A DNA stretch of 64,000 bases from Treponema sp. (GCA_024400915.1 JAKSLX010000002.1:1-64000), one strand, 5' to 3'; shown: positions 34,505 through 42,782, counted from the first letter of the stretch. Translations and numbers: made by a program. The notes: generated by a model from the sequence alone, not told the origin.

Positions 34505-34868
34505 TTCAGAACTTTCCACAAGGGAAAAGGGGAATTTGGGCGAAGATAGGGCCGTTAATTTTCTTCTCTCCCAAAAATATGAAATCCTAGACAGAAATTA
34601 CCGCATAAGAACAGGTGAAGTCGATATTGTTGCCTTAAAAGATGATACGGTTGTTTTTGTCGAGGTAAAAAGCCTTCCTCATGGTAATCTTGAGATTCTT
34701 TCTCACGAATTAAATTCAACAAAACAAAAAAAGATTATTAAAACTTCTAAATCTTACCTCCAAAATCATCGACAATATAGTAACAGGTTCATCAGATACG
34801 ATGTTCTTGCCATTGATGTTCCGGGGCTGGATCCGGTGCACCACATTGTCAATGCTTTTTCGGAGTAA
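34491..34868 (+). CDS. yraN: YraN/UPF0102 family nuclease-fold protein
   Basis: 125 residues with the family signature 'GNLGEDRAVNFLLSQKYEILDRNYRIRTGEVDIVALKDDTVVFVEVK': Glu, Asp and ExK of the restriction-endonuclease fold. Function is unknown in the family; an endonuclease role is suspected. The start is TTG at 34491, overlapping the previous gene, which fits the N-terminus before 'STREKGNLGED'. Confidence 0.88.
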   Translation: MKKSNSELSTREKGNLGEDRAVNFLLSQKYEILDRNYRIRTGEVDIVALKDDTVVFVEVKSLPHGNLEILSHELNSTKQKKIIKTSKSYLQNHRQYSNRFIRYDVLAIDVPGLDPVHHIVNAFSE

Positions 34869-34872
34869 ATGA

Positions 34873-35034
34873 ATGCAGTCAAAGAATGCAGCAGGTAAAC
34901 AGACATTGTCACCAAAAATTTTGGAACTACAGAAAAAAATCCAGGATGAAAACTACATCAATTCAGCAATAGACAGAATCGCCCTGATTCTAAGCCGTCA
35001 AATTGTTGAGAATCATATAGAAAAAACTCTCTAA
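34873..35034 (+). CDS. Small 53-residue protein after yraN
   Basis: An open frame of 53 codons, 4 bp after the yraN stop, with GGAG 7 nt before ATG. The product starts MQSKNAAGKQTLSPKILEL and is predicted helical, ending IEKTL. Clean ribosome site, tight spacing and amphipathic composition support translation. No family recognised. It could be a short regulatory or adaptor protein. Confidence 0.6.
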   Translation: MQSKNAAGKQTLSPKILELQKKIQDENYINSAIDRIALILSRQIVENHIEKTL

Positions 35035-35052
35035 TTCATCTATAATATACCT

Positions 35053-35535
35053 ATGCGTCACGACAGACATAACAGAAAACACAGCAACGGTAATTGGAAG
35101 AATAATAAGCATTCTCATGATAATCACGGCAGTCAGAAAAATGTAAAGCCTGTTTTTAAGCCTACAATCAAGGCCGTTTCGGAAGAACAGATTCACGAAA
35201 ATGAAGAGGCTATCCGTAACTTCAAGAATGCAAATCAGCCTGTGTGTCCCGTATGCAATGAAATTATCCGTGACCTGTCTTCAGCATTCAACGATCCTGT
35301 CAGTGGTTCTCCTCTTCATTTTGATTGTGCCCTTGCAAAGATTCAGAATGATACAAAACTTGAAAGTGGTGAAAAGATTGCATATATAGGACAGGGCCGT
35401 TTTGGCGTCATTTATTATGCAAATGTCCACGATACAAAGCATTTCCAGATCAGAAAGATCATAGACTGGGAAGAAAAGGACAAGAAACCTGAATGGCGCG
35501 ACCAGATGTCAGAACTTTTCAGCAAAGTCCGTTAA
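35053..35535 (+). CDS. Hypothetical protein with His/Asn-rich N-terminus and zinc-ribbon-like motif
   Basis: 160 residues. Residues 1-30 are rich in His, Asn and Lys (MRHDRHNRKHSNGNWKNNKH). A central 'CPVCNEII...HFDCALAKI' could bind zinc (CxxC plus H-x-x-C). The C-terminal 60 residues include 'GEKIAYIGQGRFGVIYY'. Not recognised; nucleic-acid binding is possible. TATAAT at 35041-35046 is 6 nt before ATG and there is no Shine-Dalgarno, so it may be leaderless. Confidence 0.6.
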   Translation: MRHDRHNRKHSNGNWKNNKHSHDNHGSQKNVKPVFKPTIKAVSEEQIHENEEAIRNFKNANQPVCPVCNEIIRDLSSAFNDPVSGSPLHFDCALAKIQNDTKLESGEKIAYIGQGRFGVIYYANVHDTKHFQIRKIIDWEEKDKKPEWRDQMSELFSKVR

Positions 35536-35586
35536 ATAAACCGTATTGAATTTGACACTAAAATAATATATATTATCAGACGTGTC

Positions 35587-35673
35587 GCCGAGCTGGTGGA
35601 ATTGGTAGACACAAGGGACTTAAAATCCCTCGACACTTAACATGTCGTGCCGGTTCGATTCCGGTGCTCGGCA
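35587..35673 (+). tRNA. tRNA-Leu(TAA)
   Basis: An 87-nt tRNA with acceptor arms GCCGAGC/GCTCGGC. The long variable arm is the class-II hallmark (CGACAC...GTGTCG-type). The anticodon stem AGGGA/TCCCT encloses CTTAAAA (anticodon TAA), and the T-arm contains GGTTCGATTCC. CCA is not encoded. TTGACA at 35552-35557 upstream is probably part of its promoter. Its 3' 18 nt are duplicated about 200 bp downstream. Confidence 0.95.
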
Positions 35674-35678
35674 AACTA

Positions 35679-35716
35679 AACCTGACTTGATAAGTAAAGT
35701 CAGGTTTTAATTTTTT
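35679..35716 (+). terminator. Terminator of tRNA-Leu
   Basis: AACCTGACT/AGTCAGGTT stem followed by TTAATTTTTT. Confidence 0.85.
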
Positions 35717-35737
35717 AAAGAGTGTAATTAAAGCAAG

Positions 35738-35872
35738 ACCGGAATCGAAGCAGAGTGAACGCCGAGCAGGGGCGAGGAAAAGCGGGCAGGACGCCCGCGG
35801 CAGAGAACGGCGCCGGCCCGGAGAGAGCAGACAGGAGGTCTGCGAGCGGAGGGCGATTCCGGTGCTCGGCAA
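35738..35872. repeat. GC-rich hairpin element ending in a copy of the tRNA-Leu 3' end
   Basis: A sharply GC-rich insert in AT-rich surroundings. It begins ACCGGAATCG (35738-35747) and ends CGATTCCGGT (35854-35863), which are inverted copies. The final 19 bp (35854-35872) repeat tRNA-Leu positions 35656-35674 exactly. Inside are hairpins GCGGGC/GCCCGC (35782-35798) and GCAGAC/GTCTGC (35827-35843) and the palindrome CGGCGCCG (35808-35815). No convincing coding frame. It may be a REP/MITE-like element or the scar of an integrated element. Confidence 0.7.
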
Positions 35873-35877
35873 CAAAA

Positions 35878-35913
35878 AAGCACTTGGAAACATCGGTTAC
35901 CAAGTGCTTTTTT
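35878..35913. terminator. Bidirectional terminator
   Basis: AAGCACTTGG/CCAAGTGCTT stem with A run before and T run after. On the minus strand it follows the lipoprotein gene at 36004, which is the more likely client. Confidence 0.8.
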
Positions 35914-35984
35914 CGTTTGTTTCTGTTATATAAAATCTTATCTTTACCAGGAATTTATTTTTATTTCACTGATGCATGGATAAC

Positions 35985-35997
35985 GGGGACAGACCCC
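35985..35997 (+). repeat. GGGGACAGACCCC dispersed palindrome, copy 3
   Basis: Exact 13-mer, seven bases from the 3' end of the lipoprotein gene at 36004-36963. The wider context is less conserved than in copies 1 and 2. Confidence 0.75.
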
Positions 35998-36003
35998 GAA
36001 AAC

Positions 36004-36963
36004 TTAGTATACAGAATCTACTTTGATGAAGGTAAAGGTATCATTCTGTTCCTTATAGTCCACTGAATGGCCTTCGTATGTAATTCTGATAACAAGAGCA
36101 CCGTCTTCCCAGAGATTCTCGTATTTCATTGTTGCTGTATTATCAGAGTTGTAGACCTTTATTTCATTGTTCGTTATGTTATCAATTACCCAAGATGTTA
36201 TCGTATTCCAAATTAAATTACCTTCGTAATTGATTTCGTTGTTGTATATGGTTTTGCTGAAACTTAATGTATCTCCTGAGGACGCTTTTGCAGAAAAGGA
36301 ATATAAATCCTTGAGCTTTGTACCTTCCTGGTGATAGGCAGTAAAAGTACCGGAAGAATTACTTCCTTTGTTATAGGTGATTTTAAAAGAGAATACGCTG
36401 TACAACTGTGCTTCGTATGCCATCTTGATTGCCGGTGTGCTCATTTTTATGAAAGCCTTGTAACATTCGTCTGGTGTTGAGTTTTCCGTAATTCCGTATT
36501 TTGCTTTTGCTTTGTCATCAAGAGACATCATGGTAAGCCATGCTATGATTTTAAGCTGGTCGATATTTTCCCCCGTATTATCTTTCATAATGGTGGCTTC
36601 GATTTCTTCTGGTGTTATCAATTCATTGATTTCGCACATTTTGCCTTTGGAGTTTGCAATCTTATCATAAATTATGGAAACTATATTTGTTCCGGAATTG
36701 TATGAATAGCGACCTTCGGCCTGTTTAACAGGTGGAGTGGCTGTATTGTATTCTTCGAATTTACCATCTTCTAAGAATTTGATGGTAGCAGACCTTTTGT
36801 TGTTTTTAATTGTGAAGGCATTTTTTGCCAAGACTGAATAATCTGCATCACCTTCAGGCAATGTTGGTTTTGTAAGGGTGTAGCCATCATCGTCATTTCC
36901 ACTGCTTGACTGTGAACAACCAATAATTGCAGCTGAAGCAAATAAAGCAATAGCTGTCATCAA
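36004..36963 (-). CDS. Hypothetical lipoprotein with apparent 1-nt frameshift in its signal peptide
   Basis: About 319 residues, not recognised. The lipobox 'AAIIGC' precedes a Ser/Gly/Asp linker. The readable frame begins at TTG 36963, but AAAAGGAT and ATG AAA AAG TTT lie just upstream (ATG at 36974) and run into TGA. One extra T in the T4 run would join them into MKKFLMTAIALFASAAIIGC, a normal lipoprotein signal. So the gene is either frameshifted by one base, read with slippage, or started inefficiently at TTG. The body repeats 'KNAFTIKNNKRSATIKFLEDGKF', lipocalin-like beta pattern. It is flanked on both sides by GGGGACAGACCCC-type repeats. Confidence 0.6.
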   Translation of the reverse strand: MMTAIALFASAAIIGCSQSSSGNDDDGYTLTKPTLPEGDADYSVLAKNAFTIKNNKRSATIKFLEDGKFEEYNTATPPVKQAEGRYSYNSGTNIVSIIYDKIANSKGKMCEINELITPEEIEATIMKDNTGENIDQLKIIAWLTMMSLDDKAKAKYGITENSTPDECYKAFIKMSTPAIKMAYEAQLYSVFSFKITYNKGSNSSGTFTAYHQEGTKLKDLYSFSAKASSGDTLSFSKTIYNNEINYEGNLIWNTITSWVIDNITNNEIKVYNSDNTATMKYENLWEDGALVIRITYEGHSVDYKEQNDTFTFIKVDSVY

Positions 36964-37076
36964 AACTTTTTCATTTTTTTATCCTTTTATAATTTATTTA
37001 TTTCAGTTTACTGGTTTGCTTTTTGAACTGTCAATAGAAAAATGGATTGTCAAAAAAAATTGATGCCATGACAGAA

Positions 37077-37089
37077 GGGACAGACCCCT
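37077..37089 (+). repeat. GGGGACAGACCCC-type palindrome, copy 4
   Basis: GGGACAGACCCCT in context ACAGAAGGGACAGACCCCTGA, one base different from the 29161 context. With copy 3 it brackets the lipoprotein gene, in direct orientation. Confidence 0.65.
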
Positions 37090-37203
37090 GATAATTTTTG
37101 ATGGCGGAGTTGGATCTCTTGATATGGAAAATCCTTTGTTTTTACTGTATAACTAGGGCAGTTATAATCCGAAATTTATAGTGGATTTTTACCGGAGCGA
37201 TTT

Positions 37204-38097
37204 ATGTTCAGTGATACACATTTTCATTTTCATCATCTTGTAGAAAACAACAGCCAGGAATTCGGTACTGAAATCCTTGAGCAGATGGCAAAAAATAAAA
37301 TTTACTTTGGCCTTGATATCGGTACCAGAGCTGATGACCTTATTTACCGTGCTCAGACTTTGGAGGATTGTCTTGATGCTTTACCTGATGTAAACATGCA
37401 GAGCAAGCTTAAAAAGTCCATTTATCTTTCAGCTGGAATCTGGCCAGACAAGGACAGCATAGAAGATCGTTATACTGCCATTGAAACTTTGAGGGAAACA
37501 ATCGAAGAATTCCGTGGGAGCGACAGTTGTTTTGCAAAGCATGTATGTGCCATAGGTGAAGGTGGAATTGACCATCACTGGAATCCTGCTGGGGCCGACC
37601 ATCATTGTCGTGAAGATTATGATGATTCTGTTTTTTATGGTGAAAAGGAATTGTTTGGCATGCAGCTTGAACTTGCCCGTGAACTGGATCTTCCTTTCAT
37701 CATCCACAGCCGTGACGGTTTTGAAGACACCATGGATGTTCTCCGCAGCATCCGTTACAACCGCGGTATCGTTCATTGCTTCAGCTATGGAATAAACGAA
37801 GCAAAGCAGTTCCTTGATATGGGATGGTACATTGCTCTTGGTGGTGCCCTTACATACACAAAGAAAAGCCAGATGGACGACCTGAATGCGCTTTTGAGCT
37901 ATCTTCCAAAAGACAGAATCCTTTTGGAGACAGACAGTCCATATCTTGCTCCTGTTCCAATGCGTGGACAGGAAAACAATCCTCTCTTCATCAAGTACAC
38001 CTACGAATTTGTCTCAGGAAAATTAGGAATGAGCACAGATAAGCTGGACAAACTCGTAGATGAAAACTGCAAGACTTTGTTTGGGCTTAAGAGCTAG
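37204..38097 (+). CDS. TatD-family metal-dependent hydrolase
   Basis: 297 residues, TIM-barrel nuclease/hydrolase. Metal ligands are visible in 'DTHFHFHH', 'AIGEGGIDHHW', 'FIIHSRDGFEDTMDVL', 'GIVHCFS' and 'ILLETDSPYLAP'. TatD proteins have 3'-5' exonuclease activity and roles in DNA repair or RNA quality control. The insertion around residues 120-145 (HHWNPAGADHHC) is rich in His, more than usual. TATAAT at 37163-37168 and GGAG before ATG indicate its own promoter. Downstream lies a 260-bp structured non-coding region. Confidence 0.9.
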   Translation: MFSDTHFHFHHLVENNSQEFGTEILEQMAKNKIYFGLDIGTRADDLIYRAQTLEDCLDALPDVNMQSKLKKSIYLSAGIWPDKDSIEDRYTAIETLRETIEEFRGSDSCFAKHVCAIGEGGIDHHWNPAGADHHCREDYDDSVFYGEKELFGMQLELARELDLPFIIHSRDGFEDTMDVLRSIRYNRGIVHCFSYGINEAKQFLDMGWYIALGGALTYTKKSQMDDLNALLSYLPKDRILLETDSPYLAPVPMRGQENNPLFIKYTYEFVSGKLGMSTDKLDKLVDENCKTLFGLKS

Positions 38098-38160
38098 GAT
38101 TTTTAATTTTTCGATTTGCAATTTAATAAATGAAAAGATTGTGAAACTATACAAAAACAA

Positions 38161-38290
38161 ACCGCGGAGTAAGGGTTCGTGCCAAACTGCGTTTTGCGAC
38201 CCAATTAGAATCTGAGGGTGTAGCCCTCAGCTTTTGATGTTGTAACGGGAGCACCTTAGCAGGCTTGGTACGGTTCCTTACGGGAGCGGT
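38161..38290. ncRNA. Unidentified structured RNA element
   Basis: The ends pair as a long interrupted helix: ACCGC/GCGGT, GTAAGG/CCTTAC, CGTGCCAA/TTGGTACG (one wobble) and CTGC/GCAG, separated by near-symmetric internal loops (GGA/GGGA, GTT/GTT). Inside is a hairpin CTGAGGG/CCCTCAG (38212-38230). No open frame explains this. It does not match tmRNA, RNase P, SRP or 6S signatures that I know. The strand is uncertain: on the plus strand a terminator follows at 38330, on the minus strand the closing stem is followed by TTTGTTTTTG. Confidence 0.45.
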
Positions 38291-38307
38291 ATATCTATAA
38301 CAGTTAA

Positions 38308-38390
38308 CACGAATTGCATTGCAATTCGTGGGGCGAAAGTTACAAGAGTTTTATTTTCTAATCAACAAGGCTTTCGCCCCCTGTTTTTTT
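38308..38390 (+). terminator. Palindrome and terminator-like hairpin overlapping the activase 3' end
   Basis: A 23-nt palindrome (CACGAATTGCA and TGCAATTCGTG arms around one base, 38308-38330) is followed by GGGGCGAAAG/CTTTCGCCCC (38330-38380) and TTTTTTT at 38384-38390. Read on the plus strand it would end the tatD or structured-RNA transcript. It overlaps the last codons of the minus-strand activase gene. Confidence 0.65.
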
Positions 38391-41300
38391 CATTCATAAT
38401 CAGCATCTGCAGACGATTCTCTACATTTGCGAATGAGGTGTCTGGATCAAGGTCCAGAGGTAAAATCTGGATTGCAGGGAATTCTTCCTTGATTTTCTTC
38501 ATGCTTCCGCGGCCTGTAATGTGGTTTGGAAGACATCCGAATGGCTGAAGAATTACAAATGAAGTTACGCCGTCTCTTGCAAATTCACGGATTTCTCCAG
38601 GAATGAGCCAGCCTTCTCCAGAAAGGAATGTTCGTTCCATGACATGGTTGTTTTCAATGGCCAATGCCGGGAGACGGACAATCTTCCTGTAGAGTGGGTG
38701 AACTTCAGCAATTTTTTCGCAGGTTGTAAGGGCAACATTGATGAGTCCTTCTGCAACAAAGCTGAATGGTCCCTGGTCCAGTGGGAACTTAACCTTGTAA
38801 TCCTTCATTTCACAGATGCGTGAATGGAAATCCTTCCAGAAGACATTTATCATTCTTGGAAGAATTACTTCCATTCCGTTTTTCTCAAGATAATCCTCAA
38901 CATAGAAATTTGACCCTGGATGGAAGGTAACAAGATATTCACCCGTAATGAATACGCGAGGCTTAAGGTTTGTGCGGTCATATTCAATCTTTGTAAACTT
39001 CTCTATGGCAATCTTGAATTCCTTTATTGCCTTTGTTGTGCTTGTAACAAGAGCTGCAGAGATTCTATCGATTGCTTCGTCAAAGACTTTATTTGTTTCG
39101 CCCGCATTGATTTCGTAAGGACGAATTTTTCTGCGGAGCTCTTCAAGAATGTCCATGATTACAACAGCCCAAACTGTTGCAATGTTGAACATGTTTCCAA
39201 GTTTGATCCCAGGGTGCATTTCCTTGTAGTCAACTGGGTCTGTGGAAACAATCGGAACCTGTGTAAATCCTGCGGCATCAAGAGCTCGGCGAAGAAGGGC
39301 TGAATAATGGGTAAGACGGCAGTCTCCCTGATATTTTGCCATACCGATGGCTACTTTGTCAGGATCGTATTTCCCGCTCTGCAATGCGCTGATTGCTTCT
39401 CCGATAACCATCTGGGCTGGGAAGCAGGTGTCGTTGTGAACATATTTTTTACCAAGACGAATTTCGTTTATGCTTCCAAGTGGAAGTGGTTCAGCAATGA
39501 TTCCGCTTCTTGTTAGAGTTCCGCTCAAAAGCTTGCAGAAAGCAACGGAAACATTCGGAACAAGAACGGTCTTGATTTTTCTATCCTGTCTGTAGAACTT
39601 TGCAGTGTATGCGTCTGCAAGAGGTTTTGTTTCTGTTGTATTTCCAACATTCTTGTTGCGTCGTTCTGCAATGGTTTCAATGAAAGATTTTACGCGGATG
39701 TTCAGGCTGTTGCTTGCTCCACCTTCATCCATCTTCAAAATCAAAGGTGCCTTTGTGGAAACTTCATTTGTAATGCGGATGATTTCATCGGAAAGGATTG
39801 CATCGTGTCCGCAACCAAAGCTTACTATCTGAGCAAATTCAAGCTCCGTTGACTGGGCTGAAAGAAGGGCACCGGCAAGCATTCGTGTATGGAAGTTGTT
39901 TGTAACTTCTGCCCTTGTGTATCTAAGGTCTGCCTTTTCAAGATCAGAAAGGGAATCAACAGTAAGGACTGGAATTCCCTCCTTTGTGAATACGCGGGAA
40001 AGATCGTGGCTTACGAGGGGATCTGTATGATATGGACGGCCTGCAAGTACAACTGCAAATTTTCCTTCTATCTTTGCCTTTTCGCGGATCTTGTCTGCCA
40101 TGGTAACAAGGGTACTGCGGAATTCTTTAATGGATGCCATACCCTGATCAAAAGCTTTTTTGATTTCAGATTTGGAAATTCCAAATGCGTTTTCCATGTA
40201 TCTTTCGATCTGGTTGTATCTGTCTCTTTCAGAATACCAGTGGAACATCGGGTGTTCGTAACGGAGGTTCCATCTGGCTGCAGGATTTTCCTGGTTGTAG
40301 ATTACAAGGGGATATCCTTTGACAACGGCACAGACATAATTGCTTTTGCCTTCAGTATCCTTTGCAGGCATGTTCATTATCATTGGCATGAAGATGACAT
40401 CAACCTTTTTGTCTGCAAGGTTCTGCATGTGACCATGAACAAGTTTTGCAGGGAAACATACTGTGTCCGATGCAACGAAAGGCAATCCTTCTTCAAACAT
40501 AGGTCTTGTACTTGGATCTGAAATTACTGTTTCAAAACCAAGGGAACCAAAGAATGTTGTCCAGAAAGGAAGGCTGTCCCAGAATTCAAGGCAGCGAGGA
40601 AAACCAACCTTAAGGTTCTTCTTTGCGCTTACTTCAGTAAACTTGTATTTCTTTGTAAGGAGAGATTCCCTTACAAGGAAAAGGTCAGGAACATTTTTTA
40701 CTGCAGGTGCATTTTCTTCAAGACTTTCACCGCGGGGACACCTGTTGCCTGTAACATATGAAGAACCATTTGGAAATTTTACGATGGTTCTGTTGCAGTG
40801 GTTTGCACAGTGAGGACAGATGTTGTTTTCTTCCTGTTCGTAAGTAAAGCCTGAAAGCTTTTCAAAACCGATGAACTTGGATGCTTCTCCTGCATGTTTC
40901 TTTGCAAGGAGGGCAACACCGATAGCTCCCATTTCGCCTGGGAAAGGAGCACGGTTTACATTTACTCCAAGATACTGTTCGATGGCGCGGAGAACTGCAT
41001 CGTTCTTGAAAGTTCCACCTTGAACCATGATGTTTTTTCCAAGGCTTGATGTATCTGAAATGCGAACAACTTTTGTAAAAACATTTTCTATGATAGAACG
41101 GCAAAGTCCTGCCATAATGTCTTCTGCATTGCATCCATTTTTCTGTTCCGTGATGATGGTGCTGTTCATGAAAACCGTGCAGCGGCTTCCAAGGTTTGCA
41201 GGATGTCTTGAAGAGAATGCAGCGTCGGCAATCTTTTCAAGAGGAATGTTAAGTGATGTTGCAAAGTTCTGAAGGAAGGAACCGCAACCGGAAGAACAGG

Positions 41301-42690
41301 CTTCGTTGAGCGTAATGTTTGTAACGATGTCATCCTGAACCCAGATGCCCTTCATGTCCTGACCACCGATGTCCAGAATGAAGCTTACATCTTTCATGTA
41401 TTTTCTTGCAGCCGTGGAATGTGCTACTGTTTCTACTGTATGGTAATCTGCTCCAAAAGCTGTTCCAAGCAAAAGTTCCCCGTAACCAGTGGTTCCAAGT
41501 CCAAGAACATTGAGGGTAACGCCCATCTTCTTGTATTTTTTATAAAGGTGACGCAAACCTTCCTTTACGATGCGGATAGGATCACCTTCGTTGTTTGCAT
41601 AGAATTTGTCTACGACTTCTTCGTCTTTGTTAAGGAAGACAAGCTTTGATGTTGTTGAACCTGCATCGATACCGATGTATATGTCCAGTACATCACCTTC
41701 CTTAAATTCGCGTTCCTTTATTTCTGCAGTCTTGTGTGCTTCACGCCATTCACGGCATTCGTCTTCGTTGTCAAAATATGGTTTTGTAGAAGCATTTTTT
41801 CTTTCATCTGAAATGCCGTTGCTTGCTCTGAGCTTTGCGATGGCTTCGTTCAAATCAATCTCATCTTTGCCAGAGTCAGAAAAAAGTTCATCTACTGCAA
41901 GTGCTGAACCAAGGGCTACGATTGTATCTGGATTTTCAGGAAGAATGAAATCTTCTTCCTTAAGGTTAAGTCTTTCACAGAAGGCCTTTATCAATGTCGG
42001 GTTGAAGTTTAATGGACCGCCTTCAAAAATTACTGGAGCTTTAAGCTCAAGTCCCTGGGCAAGTCCACCGATGGTCTGTTTTACAATTGCATGAAATGCA
42101 GAAAGGGCAATGTCTTCGCGACTGACGCTCTGATTTAAAAGTCCCTGAATGTCTGTCTTTGCAAATACACCGCAACGACCTGAAATTGAATGGACTGTCT
42201 TTCCTCGGCTGGCAAGGCTTTCAAATTCTTCGACAGGAACTTTTAAAAGGGATGCAATTTCATCAATGAATGCACCTGTACCGCCTGCGCAGGAACCGTT
42301 CATTCTCATGTCGCTTGTCATAAGGCGCTGCTGTTTTTCATCAAAGTAGAAGAAAATTATTTTTGCATCCTGGCCACCAAGTTCTATGGCTGTTCTTGTC
42401 GCAGGATATTTTGCACGGACTGCAGAAGAGTTTGCAACGACTTCCTGAATGTAGTGAGCGCCTGTAAGCTCGGCAATGTTCTTTCCGCCTGAACCGCATA
42501 TTCCAATCTTGAATTTCTGTCCTGGATAAAGAGATTCTACTTCCTCAAGCAACTGGGCAGCAGTTTTCTTCTGTTCCGCATGGTGACGCTGATATTTATG
42601 AAAAAGAATTTTTTTGTCTGTCTTGTCGTAAACAACAACCTTTACAGTTGTGGAACCAATGTCGATTCCAAGGCGCAGTGTGTTTGTCAT
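38362..42690 (-). CDS. Acyl-CoA dehydratase activase / 2-hydroxyacyl-CoA dehydratase-like fusion
   Basis: 1442 residues. Two ASKHA ATPase domains of the BadF/HgdC type are in tandem ('LGIDIGSTTVKVVVYDK' near residue 6 and 'YIGIDAGSTTSKLVFL' near residue 335). Each has the Cys motifs that hold a [4Fe-4S] cluster (GSCAGGTGAF/GRCGVFAK and SSGCGSFLQ/SRCTVFMN). A Cys-rich linker (CPHCANHC...CPRG), a DUF2229-type domain and a C-terminal HgdB-like region follow. Activators of this family transfer electrons to dehydratases at the cost of ATP. The giant fused form is common in anaerobes but its substrate is not established. TAAAAT is 6 nt before ATG. Confidence 0.85.
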   Translation of the reverse strand: MTNTLRLGIDIGSTTVKVVVYDKTDKKILFHKYQRHHAEQKKTAAQLLEEVESLYPGQKFKIGICGSGGKNIAELTGAHYIQEVVANSSAVRAKYPATRTAIELGGQDAKIIFFYFDEKQQRLMTSDMRMNGSCAGGTGAFIDEIASLLKVPVEEFESLASRGKTVHSISGRCGVFAKTDIQGLLNQSVSREDIALSAFHAIVKQTIGGLAQGLELKAPVIFEGGPLNFNPTLIKAFCERLNLKEEDFILPENPDTIVALGSALAVDELFSDSGKDEIDLNEAIAKLRASNGISDERKNASTKPYFDNEDECREWREAHKTAEIKEREFKEGDVLDIYIGIDAGSTTSKLVFLNKDEEVVDKFYANNEGDPIRIVKEGLRHLYKKYKKMGVTLNVLGLGTTGYGELLLGTAFGADYHTVETVAHSTAARKYMKDVSFILDIGGQDMKGIWVQDDIVTNITLNEACSSGCGSFLQNFATSLNIPLEKIADAAFSSRHPANLGSRCTVFMNSTIITEQKNGCNAEDIMAGLCRSIIENVFTKVVRISDTSSLGKNIMVQGGTFKNDAVLRAIEQYLGVNVNRAPFPGEMGAIGVALLAKKHAGEASKFIGFEKLSGFTYEQEENNICPHCANHCNRTIVKFPNGSSYVTGNRCPRGESLEENAPAVKNVPDLFLVRESLLTKKYKFTEVSAKKNLKVGFPRCLEFWDSLPFWTTFFGSLGFETVISDPSTRPMFEEGLPFVASDTVCFPAKLVHGHMQNLADKKVDVIFMPMIMNMPAKDTEGKSNYVCAVVKGYPLVIYNQENPAARWNLRYEHPMFHWYSERDRYNQIERYMENAFGISKSEIKKAFDQGMASIKEFRSTLVTMADKIREKAKIEGKFAVVLAGRPYHTDPLVSHDLSRVFTKEGIPVLTVDSLSDLEKADLRYTRAEVTNNFHTRMLAGALLSAQSTELEFAQIVSFGCGHDAILSDEIIRITNEVSTKAPLILKMDEGGASNSLNIRVKSFIETIAERRNKNVGNTTETKPLADAYTAKFYRQDRKIKTVLVPNVSVAFCKLLSGTLTRSGIIAEPLPLGSINEIRLGKKYVHNDTCFPAQMVIGEAISALQSGKYDPDKVAIGMAKYQGDCRLTHYSALLRRALDAAGFTQVPIVSTDPVDYKEMHPGIKLGNMFNIATVWAVVIMDILEELRRKIRPYEINAGETNKVFDEAIDRISAALVTSTTKAIKEFKIAIEKFTKIEYDRTNLKPRVFITGEYLVTFHPGSNFYVEDYLEKNGMEVILPRMINVFWKDFHSRICEMKDYKVKFPLDQGPFSFVAEGLINVALTTCEKIAEVHPLYRKIVRLPALAIENNHVMERTFLSGEGWLIPGEIREFARDGVTSFVILQPFGCLPNHITGRGSMKKIKEEFPAIQILPLDLDPDTSFANVENRLQMLIMNEKNRGRKPC

Positions 42691-42738
42691 ATAAACATTT
42701 TAACAGAAAAAAAAGTTATGTTGAATAAGAACTGGAAT

Positions 42739-42782
42739 AAAAAAATCCCTTAAAAATGAAGTTGTCTTCCTTTTTAAGGGAT
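42739..42782 (-). terminator. Terminator of pgi
   Basis: Minus strand: ATCCCTTAAAAA/TTTTTAAGGGAT 12-bp stem followed by a T run. Confidence 0.88.

Noticed and set aside
35674..35877. Integrated prophage or island at tRNA-Leu
   Set aside because: Only about 180 bp separates the repeats and no integrase or phage gene is present; at most a scar remains.
35576..35893. Antisense open frame across tRNA-Leu and the GC-rich element
   Set aside because: It arises from structured GC-rich and tRNA sequence, and no start signal is visible.
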